38,650 nucleotides of DNA from positions 1 to 38,650 of the forward strand of contig QUBV01000025.1 in the NCBI GenBank assembly GCA_014338185.1, in the 5' to 3' direction. A model generated the notes under the pieces. The model saw nothing but the letters and a program-made list of their open reading frames with translations, ran no database searches and had not been told where the DNA came from. Of the stretch, positions 1 through 8,808 are shown piece by piece; the stretch's first letter is position 1, and each line of letters opens with the position of its first letter. Made by a program: the position numbers and the translations under genes. Source of the DNA: Lysobacterales bacterium. Lineage in GTDB: Bacteria; Pseudomonadota; Gammaproteobacteria; Xanthomonadales; Rhodanobacteraceae.

Positions 1-641
1 GCGCCGCCGGCGGCGGCGGTGCGCGCGGCGTGGTGCTGAGCGCGCCGCAGGCGGGCGTGGCCAGCGAGATCCTCGTGCGCGAGGGCCAGAGCGTGAGCGC
101 GGGCACGCCGCTCATGCGCCTCAACGATCCGGCGGTACTGTGGCTGGAGGCCGCCATCCCGCAGGCCGATGCGGGCCTGCTCGTCGCCGGCACGCCGGTG
201 CAGGCCAGCGTCGATGCGCTGCCCGGTGAACGCTTCGAGGGCACGCTCGATGCGCTGCTGCCGCAGGTCGATCCGGCCAGCCGCACGCAACGCGCGCGCA
301 TCGTGCTGCGCAACCCGCAGGGGCGGCTCGCGCCGGGCATGTTCGCGCAGGTGCGCATCGAGTCGCGCGGCACGCGGCCGCTGCCGCTGGTCCCCAACGA
401 GGCACTCATCGCGACCGGCGATGACAGCCGCGTGATCGTGCGCGCGGCCGACGGCAGCTTCGTGCCGGTGCGCGTGCGCACGGGACGCAGCAGCGAGGGC
501 CGGACCGAGGTGCTCGCGGGCCTCGCCGGCGGCGAACAGGTGGTGGTGTCGGGCCAGTTCCTCATCGATTCGGAGGCGAGCCTCACCGGCGCACTGCAGC
601 GCCTGGCTGCGCCGGCGCCCGCCGCGGACGCGCAGCCATGA
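1..641 (+). CDS. cusB: RND efflux periplasmic adaptor, CusB-like (5' end outside window)
   Basis: This is the C-terminal part of a membrane-fusion (HlyD/CusB) adaptor, which links an inner-membrane RND pump to an outer-membrane channel in the periplasm. The reading frame is already open at base 3, where a short Gly-rich stretch (AAGGGGARG) precedes the first recognisable segment. In order I see the second half of the lipoyl/barrel-sandwich hairpin ([19 protein letters not shown]), the beta-barrel domain ([14 protein letters not shown], then [13 protein letters not shown]) and the membrane-proximal domain ending in [12 protein letters not shown], an ending typical of CusB-type adaptors. The last codon overlaps the pump start by four bases (ATGA), so the two genes are almost certainly translationally coupled. 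Copper/silver specificity is inferred from the pump, not from this fragment. The start codon lies upstream of the window. Confidence 0.88.
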   Translation, partial: AAGGGGARGVVLSAPQAGVASEILVREGQSVSAGTPLMRLNDPAVLWLEAAIPQADAGLLVAGTPVQASVDALPGERFEGTLDALLPQVDPASRTQRARIVLRNPQGRLAPGMFAQVRIESRGTRPLPLVPNEALIATGDDSRVIVRAADGSFVPVRVRTGRSSEGRTEVLAGLAGGEQVVVSGQFLIDSEASLTGALQRLAAPAPAADAQP

Positions 642-3600
642 TCGCGGCGCTGATCCGCCTGTGCCTGGCCAACCGTGGCCTCGTGCTCGCGCTGGCCGCC
701 GGCCTCGCGGTGTGGGGTCTGTGGGCACTGCGCCACACGCCGCTGGACGCGTTGCCCGACCTGTCCGACACCCAGGTCATCATCCGCACCGAATGGCCGG
801 GCCAGACGCCACGCATCGTCGAGGACCAGGTCACCTACCCACTCACCACCACGATGCTGTCGGTGCCGGGCGTGCGCGCGGTGCGCGGCTACTCGTTCTT
901 CGGTGACTCGTTCGTGTACGTGCTGTTCGACGACCACACCGACCTGTACTGGGCGCGCTCGCGCGTGCTCGAATACCTCAGCCAAGTGCGCGAGCGGCTG
1001 CCCGCGGGCGTGACGCCCGCGCTCGGGCCCGACGCCACCGGCGTGGGCTGGATCTACGAGTATGCGCTGGTCGACCGCAGCGGTCGCCACGACCCCGGCC
1101 AGCTGCGCAGCCTGCAGGACTGGCTGCTGCGCTACGAGCTCAAGACCATTCCTGACGTGGCCGAAGTGGCCACGGTCGGCGGCATGGTCAACGCGTGGCA
1201 GATCGTGCCCGATCCGCAGGCGTTGGCCGCGCGCGGCGTCACGGTGGCGCAGCTGGTGGCCGCGATCGATGCGGCCAATGGCGCCAGCGGCGGCTCGGTG
1301 ATCGAGCAGGGCGAGGCCGAGCTCATGGTGCGCAGCGAAGGCTACCTGCACGGCGCGCAGGCCTTCGAGCAGGTGCCGGTCGCCAGCGTGGAAGGCGTGC
1401 CGGTGCTGCTCGGCGAGGTCGCCAGCGTGCGCCGTGGGCCGGCCTTGCGCCGTGGCATCGCCGAACTCGATGGCGAGGGCGAAGTGACCGGCGGTGTGAT
1501 CGTGCTGCGCAGTGGCAAGGATGCGCTGGCCGCGATCGAACAGGTCAAGGCGCGGCTCGCACAGCTCCGGGCAAGCCTGCCGGCCGGTGTCGAGATCGTG
1601 ACCGTGTACGACCGCTCGATGCTGATCAAGGCCGCGGTCGGCAACCTCAGCCGCAAGCTGGCCGAGGAGTTCCTCGTGGTGGCGCTGGTGTGCCTGCTGT
1701 TCCTGTGGCACCTGCGCTCGGCGCTGGTGGCGGTGGTGACGCTGCCGTTGGGCGTGCTCGCCGCGTTCATCGTGATGCACTACCAGGGCATCACCGCCAA
1801 CCTGCTGTCGCTGGGCGGCATCGCGATCGCGATCGGCGCGATGGTCGATGCCGCGGTGGTGATGATCGAAAACGCGCACAAGCACCTGGAACACTGGCGC
1901 GACGAACATGGCGATGAGCCCCTGGCCGAGGCGCGCTGGGCGCTGGTCGCGCGCGCCGCGGGCGAGGTCGGCCCCGCACTGTTCGCAAGCCTGCTCGTGA
2001 TCACGCTGTCGTTCGTGCCGGTGTTCGCGCTGCAGGAGCAGGAGGGACGCCTGTTCGCGCCGCTGGCCTGGACCAAGACCTGGGCGATGGCGGCCGCGGC
2101 GGGCCTGTCGGTGACGCTGATCCCGGTGCTCATGGGCTACCTGATCCGCGGCCGCATCCGCGCCGAGGCCGCCAATCCGCTCAACCGCGTGCTCATCACG
2201 CTGTATCGCCCGCTGCTGGAGGCGGTGCTGCGCCGGCCGCGCCTCACGCTGGCGGCGGGCGCGCTGCTGCTGCTCGCCACCGCGTGGCCGGCGCTGCGCA
2301 TCGGCAGCGAGTTCATGCCGCCGCTCGACGAAGGCAGCCTGCTGTACATGCCCACCGCCCTGCCCGGGCTGTCCGCGGGCAAGGCCAGCGAACTGCTGCA
2401 GCAGACCGACCGCATGATCATGAACGTGCCCGAGGTCGAGCACGTGTTCGGCAAGGCCGGTCGCGCCGAGACCGCGACCGATCCGGCGCCGCTGGAGATG
2501 TTCGAGACCACGATCACGTTCAAGCCGCGCAGCCAGTGGCGGCCCGGCATGACGCCGCAGAAGCTGCGCGATGAACTCGACGCCGCGGTCAGGGTGCCGG
2601 GGCTCACCAACCTGTGGGTGCCGCCGATCCGCAACCGCATCGACATGCTCGCGACCGGCATCAAGAGCCCGATCGGCATCAAGGTCGCCGGCCCCGACAC
2701 GCGCGTGATCGAACAGCTTGGCCAACGCATCGAGGCGGTCGCGCGTGGCGTGCGCGGGGTGGGCTCGGCGCTGGCCGAGCGCGTCGGCGACGGCCGCTAT
2801 GTCGACGTGCGCATCCGCCGCGTCGAGGCCGCCCGCTACGGCCTGAGCCAGGCCGAGCTGCAGCGCCTGATCGCCACCGTGGTCGGCGGCACGCCGATCG
2901 GCGAAACGATCGAAGGCCGCGAGCGCTATCCGATCGTGCTGCGCTATCCGCGCGCGCAGCGCGATTCGATCGAGGCGCTGCGCAACCTGCCGCTGCTCGC
3001 GCCCGGCGGCGCGCAGCTCAGCCTGCAGCAGGTGGCCGACATCACGCCCAGCGCCGATCCGCCGATGTACCGCAGCGAGAATGCGCGCCTGGTCGGCCAC
3101 GTCTACATCGACGTTGAAGGCCGCGACCTCGGCTCGGTGGTGGACGAGCTGCAGCGGGCGATCGCGCGCGAGGTGCCGTTGCCCGCCGGCTACAGCCTGG
3201 CCTGGTCGGGCCAGTACGAATACCTCGCACGCGCCCAGGCGCGCCTGCGCTGGGTGGTGCCGGCCGCGCTCGTGCTCATCTTCGGCATCATCCACTTGGT
3301 GTTCCGCCGCGTCGACGAGGCACTGGTGATCATGCTCAGCCTGCCGCTCGCGCTGGTCGGCGGCCTGTGGCTGATCTGGCTGCTCGGCCATGCGCTGTCG
3401 GTGGCGAGCATGATCGGCTTCATCGCGCTCGGCGGCGTCGCCGCCGAGTTCGGCGTGATCATGCTGCTGTACCTGCGCCACGCCTGGGAAAAGCAGCTGG
3501 CCAGCGGCGCCACGCCCACGCTGGCGCTGCTGCAGGCCGCGATCCGCGAAGGCGCGGTGCAGCGCGTGCGACCCAAGGCGATGACGGTGGCGGTGATCCT

Positions 3601-3769
3601 GGCCGGCCTGCTGCCGCTGTTCATCGGTGACGGCGCCGGCTCCGAGGTGATGCAGCGCATCGCCGCACCGATGCTCGGCGGCATGCTCACCGCGCCGCTG
3701 CTGTCGATGCTGGTGATTCCCGCCGCCTACTACCTCTTGCGCAGGCGCGAACTGCCGCGCGGCCGCTGA
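638..3769 (+). CDS. cusA: CusA-like heavy-metal RND efflux pump (Cu/Ag type)
   Basis: This is a full-length (1043 aa) inner-membrane proton/metal antiporter of the heavy-metal-efflux RND family. The N-terminal block ([20 protein letters not shown]) and the TM4 block ([21 protein letters not shown]) are characteristic. The methionine cluster that binds Cu(I)/Ag(I) in E. coli CusA (M573, M623, E625, M672) is matched at a constant offset of -2: M571 in LLYMP, M621 and E623 in LEMFET, M670 in IDMLATG. The TM4 acidic residues of the proton relay are present (D404, E411), as is the TM10-region Lys in [10 protein letters not shown] (K980). The start overlaps the adaptor stop. No CusF, CusC or CusRS homologue lies downstream, so the remaining parts, if linked, are upstream of the window. 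A hairpin follows the stop codon. Confidence 0.93.
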   Translation: MIAALIRLCLANRGLVLALAAGLAVWGLWALRHTPLDALPDLSDTQVIIRTEWPGQTPRIVEDQVTYPLTTTMLSVPGVRAVRGYSFFGDSFVYVLFDDHTDLYWARSRVLEYLSQVRERLPAGVTPALGPDATGVGWIYEYALVDRSGRHDPGQLRSLQDWLLRYELKTIPDVAEVATVGGMVNAWQIVPDPQALAARGVTVAQLVAAIDAANGASGGSVIEQGEAELMVRSEGYLHGAQAFEQVPVASVEGVPVLLGEVASVRRGPALRRGIAELDGEGEVTGGVIVLRSGKDALAAIEQVKARLAQLRASLPAGVEIVTVYDRSMLIKAAVGNLSRKLAEEFLVVALVCLLFLWHLRSALVAVVTLPLGVLAAFIVMHYQGITANLLSLGGIAIAIGAMVDAAVVMIENAHKHLEHWRDEHGDEPLAEARWALVARAAGEVGPALFASLLVITLSFVPVFALQEQEGRLFAPLAWTKTWAMAAAAGLSVTLIPVLMGYLIRGRIRAEAANPLNRVLITLYRPLLEAVLRRPRLTLAAGALLLLATAWPALRIGSEFMPPLDEGSLLYMPTALPGLSAGKASELLQQTDRMIMNVPEVEHVFGKAGRAETATDPAPLEMFETTITFKPRSQWRPGMTPQKLRDELDAAVRVPGLTNLWVPPIRNRIDMLATGIKSPIGIKVAGPDTRVIEQLGQRIEAVARGVRGVGSALAERVGDGRYVDVRIRRVEAARYGLSQAELQRLIATVVGGTPIGETIEGRERYPIVLRYPRAQRDSIEALRNLPLLAPGGAQLSLQQVADITPSADPPMYRSENARLVGHVYIDVEGRDLGSVVDELQRAIAREVPLPAGYSLAWSGQYEYLARAQARLRWVVPAALVLIFGIIHLVFRRVDEALVIMLSLPLALVGGLWLIWLLGHALSVASMIGFIALGGVAAEFGVIMLLYLRHAWEKQLASGATPTLALLQAAIREGAVQRVRPKAMTVAVILAGLLPLFIGDGAGSEVMQRIAAPMLGGMLTAPLLSMLVIPAAYYLLRRRELPRGR

Positions 3770-3772
3770 GCC

Positions 3773-3810
3773 GGCGCGGGCCTGGCCATGGACGGCCCGG
3801 CGCCCGCGCC
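3773..3810. terminator. GC-rich hairpin after cusA, no U-tract
   Basis: Arms GGCGCGGGC (3773-3781) and GCCCGCGCC (3802-3810) are perfectly complementary over 9 bp, with a 20-nt loop that can pair further internally. It begins 3 bases after the cusA stop and lies between convergent cusA and nadE. No T-run follows on either strand, so termination activity is inferred. Confidence 0.4.
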
Positions 3811-3853
3811 GCCCGATGGCTGCGGCATAGCCGCCACCCGCGCGGCCGCGGCT

Positions 3854-5485
3854 TCAGCGCCAACCCGAAGTGATCGGATAGCGCCGCTCGCGCCCGAATG
3901 CGCGGCGCGACACCTTGGGCCCGGGTGCGGCCTGCTGGCGCTTCCACTCCGAGATGCGCACGAGGCGCAGCACGCGATCGACGGTGGCTGCATCGAAACC
4001 GGCGCCGACGATGTCCTCGCGCGACTGCTCCTGGTCGATGTGGCGCACGAGGATCGCATCGAGCACGTCGTAGGGCGGCAGCGAATCCTCGTCGCGCTGG
4101 TTGTCGCGCAGTTCGGCCGAAGGCGGCCGCTCGATCACCGCGGGCGGGATCACCGGCGCGCCGGCCGCCGCATTGCGCCAGCGCGCGAGCGCGAACACCT
4201 CGGTCTTGTACAGGTCCTTGAGCGGCGCGTAGCCGCCGCACATGTCGCCGTAGATGGTCGCGTAGCCGACCGCGTACTCGCTCTTGTTGCCGGTAGTGAG
4301 CACGAGCCCGCCGAACTTGTTGGCCAGTGCCATGAGCAAGGCGCCGCGGCAGCGCGACTGCAGGTTCTCCTCGGTGACATCGACCGCGCGCCCGGCGAAG
4401 GCCGGGGCCAAGGCATCGAGGAACCCGCGGAACGGCGCCTCGATCGGCACGGTCATGAGCGACACGCCCAGCGCGCGCGCCTGCTCCTGGGCCAGGTCGT
4501 TGGACAGGTCCGAGGTGTAGCGCGAGGGCAGGCGCACGCCGGTCACGTTGGCCGCGCCCAGCGCGTCGACCGCGAGCGCGAGCACGAGCGCCGAATCGAT
4601 GCCGCCGGACAACCCGATCCATGCGCGCTCGAAGCCGTTCTTGTGGCAGTAATCACGCGTGCCGAGCACCAGCGCGCGCCACGCGAGCGAGGTCGCGCCC
4701 GCATCGGTCTCGACCGGCCAGGCCACCTTGCTGAACCTGCACGTGGCGGCGTCGTAGTCGGCCACCAGCCAGTGCGACTCGAATGCGCGCGCGCTCGGAT
4801 GGATCAGGCCATCGCCATCGGCCAGCAGCGAGGCCCCGTCGAACACCAGTGCGTCCTGGCCGCCGACCGTGTTGAGATAGGCGATGCCGATGCGGCTCTC
4901 GGCCACACGCGTGGCCAGCAACGCGTCGCGCTGGGCATGCTTGTCACGCTCGAACGGCGAGGCGTTGGGCACCAGCAGCAGGCGCGCGCCCGCACGCACG
5001 CTGCGTGCGGCCGGTTCCGGGTACCACACGTCCTCGCAGATCACCACGCCGCATGGCACGCCCGCCACCTCGAACACGCACGGCTCGGCGTCGCGATCGA
5101 CCTCGAAGTAGCGCCGCTCGTCGAACACCGCATAGTTGGGCAGTTCGCGCTTGCGGCAGGTCGCGGCGATCGTGCCGTCGCGCAGCACGCTGGCGGCGTT
5201 GAACACCACCGCGCCGTCGGCCTGCGGCCAACCCACCACCGCGACGATGCCCTGCACCCTGGCGGCGATGCGTGCGATCGCCGCGGCGCACTCGGCAAGG
5301 AACCCGGGGCGCAGCAGCAGGTCCTCGGGCGGGTAGCCCGACAGCGCCAGTTCCGGAAACAGCACCACGTCGGCATGGTGGTGGTCGCGTGCCTGCGCGA
5401 TGAGTTCGCCGATGCGTGCCTCGTTGCGCGCGAGTGCGCCCACCGGGAAATCGAACTGGGCAAGGGCAAGACGCAGGCTCGGCAT
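3854..5485 (-). CDS. nadE: Glutamine-dependent NAD+ synthetase
   Basis: The enzyme makes NAD+ from nicotinic acid adenine dinucleotide in the cytosol, using ammonia released from glutamine by its own N-terminal domain (543 aa, a normal length for the two-domain form). The N-terminal nitrilase-fold glutaminase has the E-K-C triad: E45 in LFPELALSGYPPEDLL, K112 in CRKRELPNYAVFDE, C150 in VVICEDVW. The C-terminal synthetase domain has the PPi-loop GLSGGIDSALVLALA and the TTGNKSEYAVGYATIYGDM block. I chose the ATG at 5485 (MPSLRLALAQFDF) because family homology begins there; an in-frame TTG at 5506 would add seven residues. There is no Shine-Dalgarno sequence, but a TATGAT hexamer lies 29 nt upstream of the ATG. 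It is transcribed alone, convergent with cusA. Confidence 0.95.
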   Translation of the reverse strand: MPSLRLALAQFDFPVGALARNEARIGELIAQARDHHHADVVLFPELALSGYPPEDLLLRPGFLAECAAAIARIAARVQGIVAVVGWPQADGAVVFNAASVLRDGTIAATCRKRELPNYAVFDERRYFEVDRDAEPCVFEVAGVPCGVVICEDVWYPEPAARSVRAGARLLLVPNASPFERDKHAQRDALLATRVAESRIGIAYLNTVGGQDALVFDGASLLADGDGLIHPSARAFESHWLVADYDAATCRFSKVAWPVETDAGATSLAWRALVLGTRDYCHKNGFERAWIGLSGGIDSALVLALAVDALGAANVTGVRLPSRYTSDLSNDLAQEQARALGVSLMTVPIEAPFRGFLDALAPAFAGRAVDVTEENLQSRCRGALLMALANKFGGLVLTTGNKSEYAVGYATIYGDMCGGYAPLKDLYKTEVFALARWRNAAAGAPVIPPAVIERPPSAELRDNQRDEDSLPPYDVLDAILVRHIDQEQSREDIVGAGFDAATVDRVLRLVRISEWKRQQAAPGPKVSRRAFGRERRYPITSGWR

Positions 5486-5514
5486 GGCGCATTCACGGTG
5501 CTGCAAGGCGCCTG

Positions 5515-5520
5515 ATCATA
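5515..5520 (-). promoter_or_regulatory. -10 hexamer for nadE
   Basis: TATGAT on the minus strand matches the sigma-70 consensus at 5 of 6 positions and stands out in this G+C-rich DNA. The expected transcription start is near 5508, giving a leader of about 23 nt with no Shine-Dalgarno sequence. No clear -35 box is visible. Confidence 0.5.
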
Positions 5521-5541
5521 GCCGAGCCGATGCCTCCGGCT

Positions 5542-5570
5542 GCGCCGGCGCGCGCCATGCGCGCCGGCGC
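5542..5570. terminator. 12-bp hairpin between the repeat-protein gene and nadE
   Basis: Arms GCGCCGGCGCGC (5542-5553) and GCGCGCCGGCGC (5559-5570) are perfectly complementary around a 5-nt loop (GCCAT). The hairpin begins 5 bases beyond the stop codon of the upstream minus-strand gene. No U-tract follows. Confidence 0.5.
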
Positions 5571-5575
5571 CTGGC

Positions 5576-8515
5576 TCACGGAATCACCAGCACCGCCACG
5601 TTGGCGGTGGCGGTGCCACCACGGCCGTCGCTGATCGTGTAGCTGAACTGGTCGGTGCCCGTGAACGTTGGATCGAGCGAGGTGTACACGATGGCGTTGC
5701 CGCTGATCGTGACCGCGCCAGCCAAGGGCGTGGTCACCGATACGATCGTGAGCGGGTCGCCATCGGCATCACTGTCATTGCCGAGGACGGCGATGGTCAC
5801 CGTGGCGCCGCGCTGCACGCTCGTGCTGTCATCGACTGCAATCGGTGGCGTGTTGGTCGTCGGGGTGATGGTGACCTGCACCACGGCGGTCGCGGTGCCG
5901 CCACGGCCGTCGCTGATCGTGTAGGTGAAGCTGTCGGCGCCAATGCCCGTGGCGAAGGACGTGTACACGATCGTGTTGCCGACGATCGTGGCGGCACCAG
6001 CCGACGGTGTCCCCACCGCAGTGATCGTGAGCGGATCCCCGTCGGGATCGAAGTCGTTGCCGAGCGCATACACGGTCACGCTGTTGCCGGTCTGCACATT
6101 GACCGGATCGTCGACCGCCACGGGCGGCTGGTTGAACGGCAGCGTGATGTTGATCGTGACGAGCGCGGTTGCGGTACCACCGCGGCCGTCGCTGATCTGG
6201 TAGGCGAAGCGATCGATCGTGGTGCCGGTCACGACTGCAGGCGTGTAGATGACCTGGTTGCCCGAGATCACCGCAGTGCCGGCACTGGGCACGCCGATCG
6301 CGCTGATGGTGAGCGGGTCGCCATCGGGATCGGAATCGTTGGCAAGCACGTTGATCGTCAACGAAGGCGTGCCCACCGGCGCGGTGGCCAGGTCGTCGAC
6401 CGCGACCGGCGGGTTGTTCACGAGCGTGGTCACGGTGATCGTGACGAATGCGGTCGCGGTGCCACCCCGGCCGTCGCTGATCGTGTAGCTGAAGCGGTCG
6501 ATGCCGACGAAGGTGGGATTGGTGGGGGTGTAGACGATGGTGTTGCCGACGATCGCGGCCGTGCCGGCGATGGGTGTGCCGACCGCGGTGATCGTGAGCG
6601 GATCGCCGTCGGGGTCGGAATCGTTGTTGAGCACGGCCACGGTCACCGTGGTGCCGGCAGGTGTGGTGGCCGTGTCGTCGATCGCGACCGGCGCCTGGTT
6701 GGCCATGGTTGCGATGTTGATGGTGATGCGTGCACTGGCGCTCCCGCCACGCCCGTCGCTGATGCGGTAACTGAAGGTGTCCGTGCCCAGCGCGGTGGTA
6801 GCTGCGGTGTAGACGATCGAATTGCCTGCGATCGAAGCGACGCCGCGCGAAGGTATGCCCAGCCAGGTGATGGTGAGCGGATCACCGTCGGCGTCATAGT
6901 CGTTGGCCAACACGTTGATCGTCACCGTCGCACCGGGTGCGATCGCCATGCTGTCGGCCGCGGCCACGGGCGGCGTGTTGGCACTGGGCTGGACCTGTAT
7001 GGTTACGGTCGCGCTCGCATCGCCGCCGTGGCCGTCACTGACCGTGTAGCTGAAGCTGTCGCCGCCGATGTAACCGGCTGCCGGCGTGTAGACGACGCTG
7101 CCGCCACTGATCGCAGTGCTGCCGTTGGCAGGCGTGCCCACGGCCACGACCGCGAGATCGTCGCCGTCGGGATCGGTGTCGTTGGCCAGCACCGCTATTG
7201 TCACCGGCTGCGCGACCTGCGTGGCCGCGTTGTCATTGCGCGCGATCGGTGCGCGGTTGGCCTGCGCACTCACATTCACGCCGACACTCGCGCTGGCGCT
7301 GCCGCCACGGCCATCGCTGATCGTGTAGGTGAAACTGTCGGCGCCGCTGTATCCCGGGTCGGGCGTGTACACGACCGCGTTGCCAACGATCAGCGCGCTG
7401 CCGTGGCCCGGCGTGCCGACCGCGACCACGGTGAGGCTGTCGCCATCGGGGTCGGAGTCGTTGGCCAGCACGTCGATCGTGAGCGGCACGCCCGCGACCG
7501 CACCCGCGCTGTCGGCCTGGGCCAACGGGAACAGGTTGCTGTACTGGCGCGGGCCGCGCGTCACCGTCACGTTGCGCGAGCGTACGCGACGATAGGTTTC
7601 CACCGTGCGCGGATGGGCGCTCGACGGGCGCGCGAGCGAGCGCGCGATCCATGCCGGACTGTCGAGCTGCGCGGTCGGCACGAACGAGCCGTGGCGACCG
7701 AATTCGTAGCGCAGGAACACCGCCAGCCGGTTGTCGTCGCCGCCGGCCAGTCCGCTGCGCTGTACATGGTCGGCGCGAGCCGCCAGCCCCCAGCCATTGC
7801 GCCCCAGCGGCGTGTCGACCCCGAGCGAGAGCGTGGTCGCGCGCGCACCGTCGCCATCCTGCGTGCTGCCCGCGCCATACACGCGCGTGGCCCACGGCTC
7901 GAACACATGGCTGAACTGCAGACCCACTTCGGTCCCGAAGGGCTTGCTCTCGAACAGGGTATCGATCGTGGTGGTTTCGAGCACGGTGTAGTCGCCCAGC
8001 TCATCGCGTCCGCTGCTGCGCACCACCTCGTCCTGCAGGGTGCGGCCGGCATCCCGTGCGCCGCCCACACCATGGGCGAGCCAGCCTTCGACGGAGAAAT
8101 CACGCCGCTCGATGCCAAAGCCGAGGGTGGCCTTGCGCGCATGCTGCGCGCTCTGGTCCAGCGCAAAGCTCAGGCGGCTCACGGTGGCCTTGTCCGGGTG
8201 CTCGCGTGCAGCGATCGGATCGCCACCCCACAGCCAATTGAAATCGAACTGCGCACCACCCGCGCCGGCGCGGTCCCACCACAGCTGGCCGACCACCGCG
8301 CGCGCATCGTTGCGCGCGAACACGCCCATGAGCTGACCTTCGGTCTCGCCTTCGGCATTGACGCCCAGCGAGATGGCGCCGTCATTGCCGACGTAGCTGA
8401 GCGGAATCGACGGATCGGTGACCGAGGGGATGCGGTCGGGGTCCTGGGGTGGGTACTGGGCCGAGGCCAGCGTGATTCCGCAGGCCGCCAACATCCATAC
8501 GAGTCGCCGATGCAT
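5576..8515 (-). CDS. Secreted protein with possible N-terminal beta-barrel and seven cadherin-like repeats
   Basis: I do not recognise a named family for the whole protein (979 aa from the chosen start). A signal peptide (MHRRLVWMLAACGITLASA) is followed by about 300 residues rich in alternating hydrophobic and polar strands with aromatic ends (LGFGIERRDFSVEGWLAHG, GTEVGLQFSHVF, RLAVFLRYEFG), which look like outer-membrane beta-strands. From about residue 330 to the C-terminus there are seven tandem repeats of roughly 93 residues. Each carries an N-x-P-P-V-A-x-D-D start, a calcium-binding-like NDxDxDGDxLT motif and a closing F-x-Y-x-I-SDGRGG. This order (barrel first, Ig/cadherin-like passenger last) resembles inverse autotransporters such as intimin, but I see no LysM domain. 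I chose the ATG at 8515 because GGGGA sits at good spacing before it; the ATG at 8521 directly abuts that sequence. Adhesion is an inference. Confidence 0.8.
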   Translation of the reverse strand: MHRRLVWMLAACGITLASAQYPPQDPDRIPSVTDPSIPLSYVGNDGAISLGVNAEGETEGQLMGVFARNDARAVVGQLWWDRAGAGGAQFDFNWLWGGDPIAAREHPDKATVSRLSFALDQSAQHARKATLGFGIERRDFSVEGWLAHGVGGARDAGRTLQDEVVRSSGRDELGDYTVLETTTIDTLFESKPFGTEVGLQFSHVFEPWATRVYGAGSTQDGDGARATTLSLGVDTPLGRNGWGLAARADHVQRSGLAGGDDNRLAVFLRYEFGRHGSFVPTAQLDSPAWIARSLARPSSAHPRTVETYRRVRSRNVTVTRGPRQYSNLFPLAQADSAGAVAGVPLTIDVLANDSDPDGDSLTVVAVGTPGHGSALIVGNAVVYTPDPGYSGADSFTYTISDGRGGSASASVGVNVSAQANRAPIARNDNAATQVAQPVTIAVLANDTDPDGDDLAVVAVGTPANGSTAISGGSVVYTPAAGYIGGDSFSYTVSDGHGGDASATVTIQVQPSANTPPVAAADSMAIAPGATVTINVLANDYDADGDPLTITWLGIPSRGVASIAGNSIVYTAATTALGTDTFSYRISDGRGGSASARITINIATMANQAPVAIDDTATTPAGTTVTVAVLNNDSDPDGDPLTITAVGTPIAGTAAIVGNTIVYTPTNPTFVGIDRFSYTISDGRGGTATAFVTITVTTLVNNPPVAVDDLATAPVGTPSLTINVLANDSDPDGDPLTISAIGVPSAGTAVISGNQVIYTPAVVTGTTIDRFAYQISDGRGGTATALVTINITLPFNQPPVAVDDPVNVQTGNSVTVYALGNDFDPDGDPLTITAVGTPSAGAATIVGNTIVYTSFATGIGADSFTYTISDGRGGTATAVVQVTITPTTNTPPIAVDDSTSVQRGATVTIAVLGNDSDADGDPLTIVSVTTPLAGAVTISGNAIVYTSLDPTFTGTDQFSYTISDGRGGTATANVAVLVIP
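5579..7535 (-). repeat. Seven tandem ~280-bp coding repeats (cadherin-like domains)
   Basis: Approximate unit limits, from N- to C-terminal end of the protein: 7535-7269, 7268-6990, 6989-6711, 6710-6431, 6430-6142, 6141-5866 and 5865-5579. The unit end coding SDGRGG recurs with nearly the same DNA sequence, around 5616, 5900, 6180, 6470, 6750, 7028 and 7310. The unit nearest the barrel and the next one diverge most (SDGHGG in the second). The period of 276-289 bp keeps the frame throughout. Confidence 0.9.
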
Positions 8516-8545
8516 GTCCATCCCCCGACTGCCCCAGTGCGGCGC

Positions 8546-8551
8546 ATCTTA
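8546..8551 (-). promoter_or_regulatory. -10 hexamer for the repeat-protein gene
   Basis: TAAGAT on the minus strand (4 of 6 consensus positions) lies about 30 nt upstream of the chosen ATG. The expected leader is about 24 nt and, unlike several neighbours, includes a Shine-Dalgarno sequence (GGGGA). Confidence 0.4.
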
Positions 8552-8769
8552 GCGGTGTTTCGCGGGCCCCGCGATCTCGCCCGGATCACCGCGCCATGGC
8601 GCGGGATACCGACCCGGAGCCTCCTGGCTGCGGGTCGGCGCGGCTGCGCCGTAGGCGGTCGGGATGCGCAACTCTTGGCCAGGCCGTGCCGCACGCGAGT
8701 GCGAACGCGGCGGCGATACCCGGCATGGGGACCTGCCGCGCCAGTATCAGGCCAGGCGGATGGGCGGCC

Positions 8770-8793
8770 GCGACGCAGGCGAGCCTGCGTCGC
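8770..8793. terminator. 10-bp hairpin after the TonB receptor gene
   Basis: GCGACGCAGG (8770-8779), loop CGAG, CCTGCGTCGC (8784-8793) is a perfect stem with a tight tetraloop. It lies 15 bases past the receptor stop codon on the minus strand. No U-tract follows. Confidence 0.55.
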
Positions 8794-8808
8794 GGGATCG
8801 CCGCGCGA

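Larger units (their letters stand above)
8522..8808. other. Intergenic gap between the repeat-protein gene and the TonB receptor gene
   Basis: No credible gene is seen. It holds the -10 element and leader of the repeat-protein gene, a perfect 12-bp palindrome GCGCCATGGCGC (8591-8602), an 8-bp inverted repeat CCGACCCG/CGGGTCGG (8609-8616 and 8631-8638), and the hairpin that follows the receptor gene. The function of the two inner dyads is unknown. Confidence 0.6.

Noticed and set aside
1-3769. Metal-resistance island acquired by transfer
   Set aside because: G+C content and codon use match the neighbours, and there is no integrase, IS element or tRNA in the window, so transfer cannot be supported here.
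4000-5500. Toxin, defence or phage system
   Set aside because: I looked across the window for nucleases, reverse transcriptases, toxin-antitoxin pairs and phage genes. The GTPases and proteases have envelope-type context and no defence gene neighbours.
5579-7535. Tandem repeats considered as CRISPR or satellite DNA
   Set aside because: The period is about 280 bp, a multiple of three, with no spacers, and encodes well-formed beta-sandwich repeats in frame.
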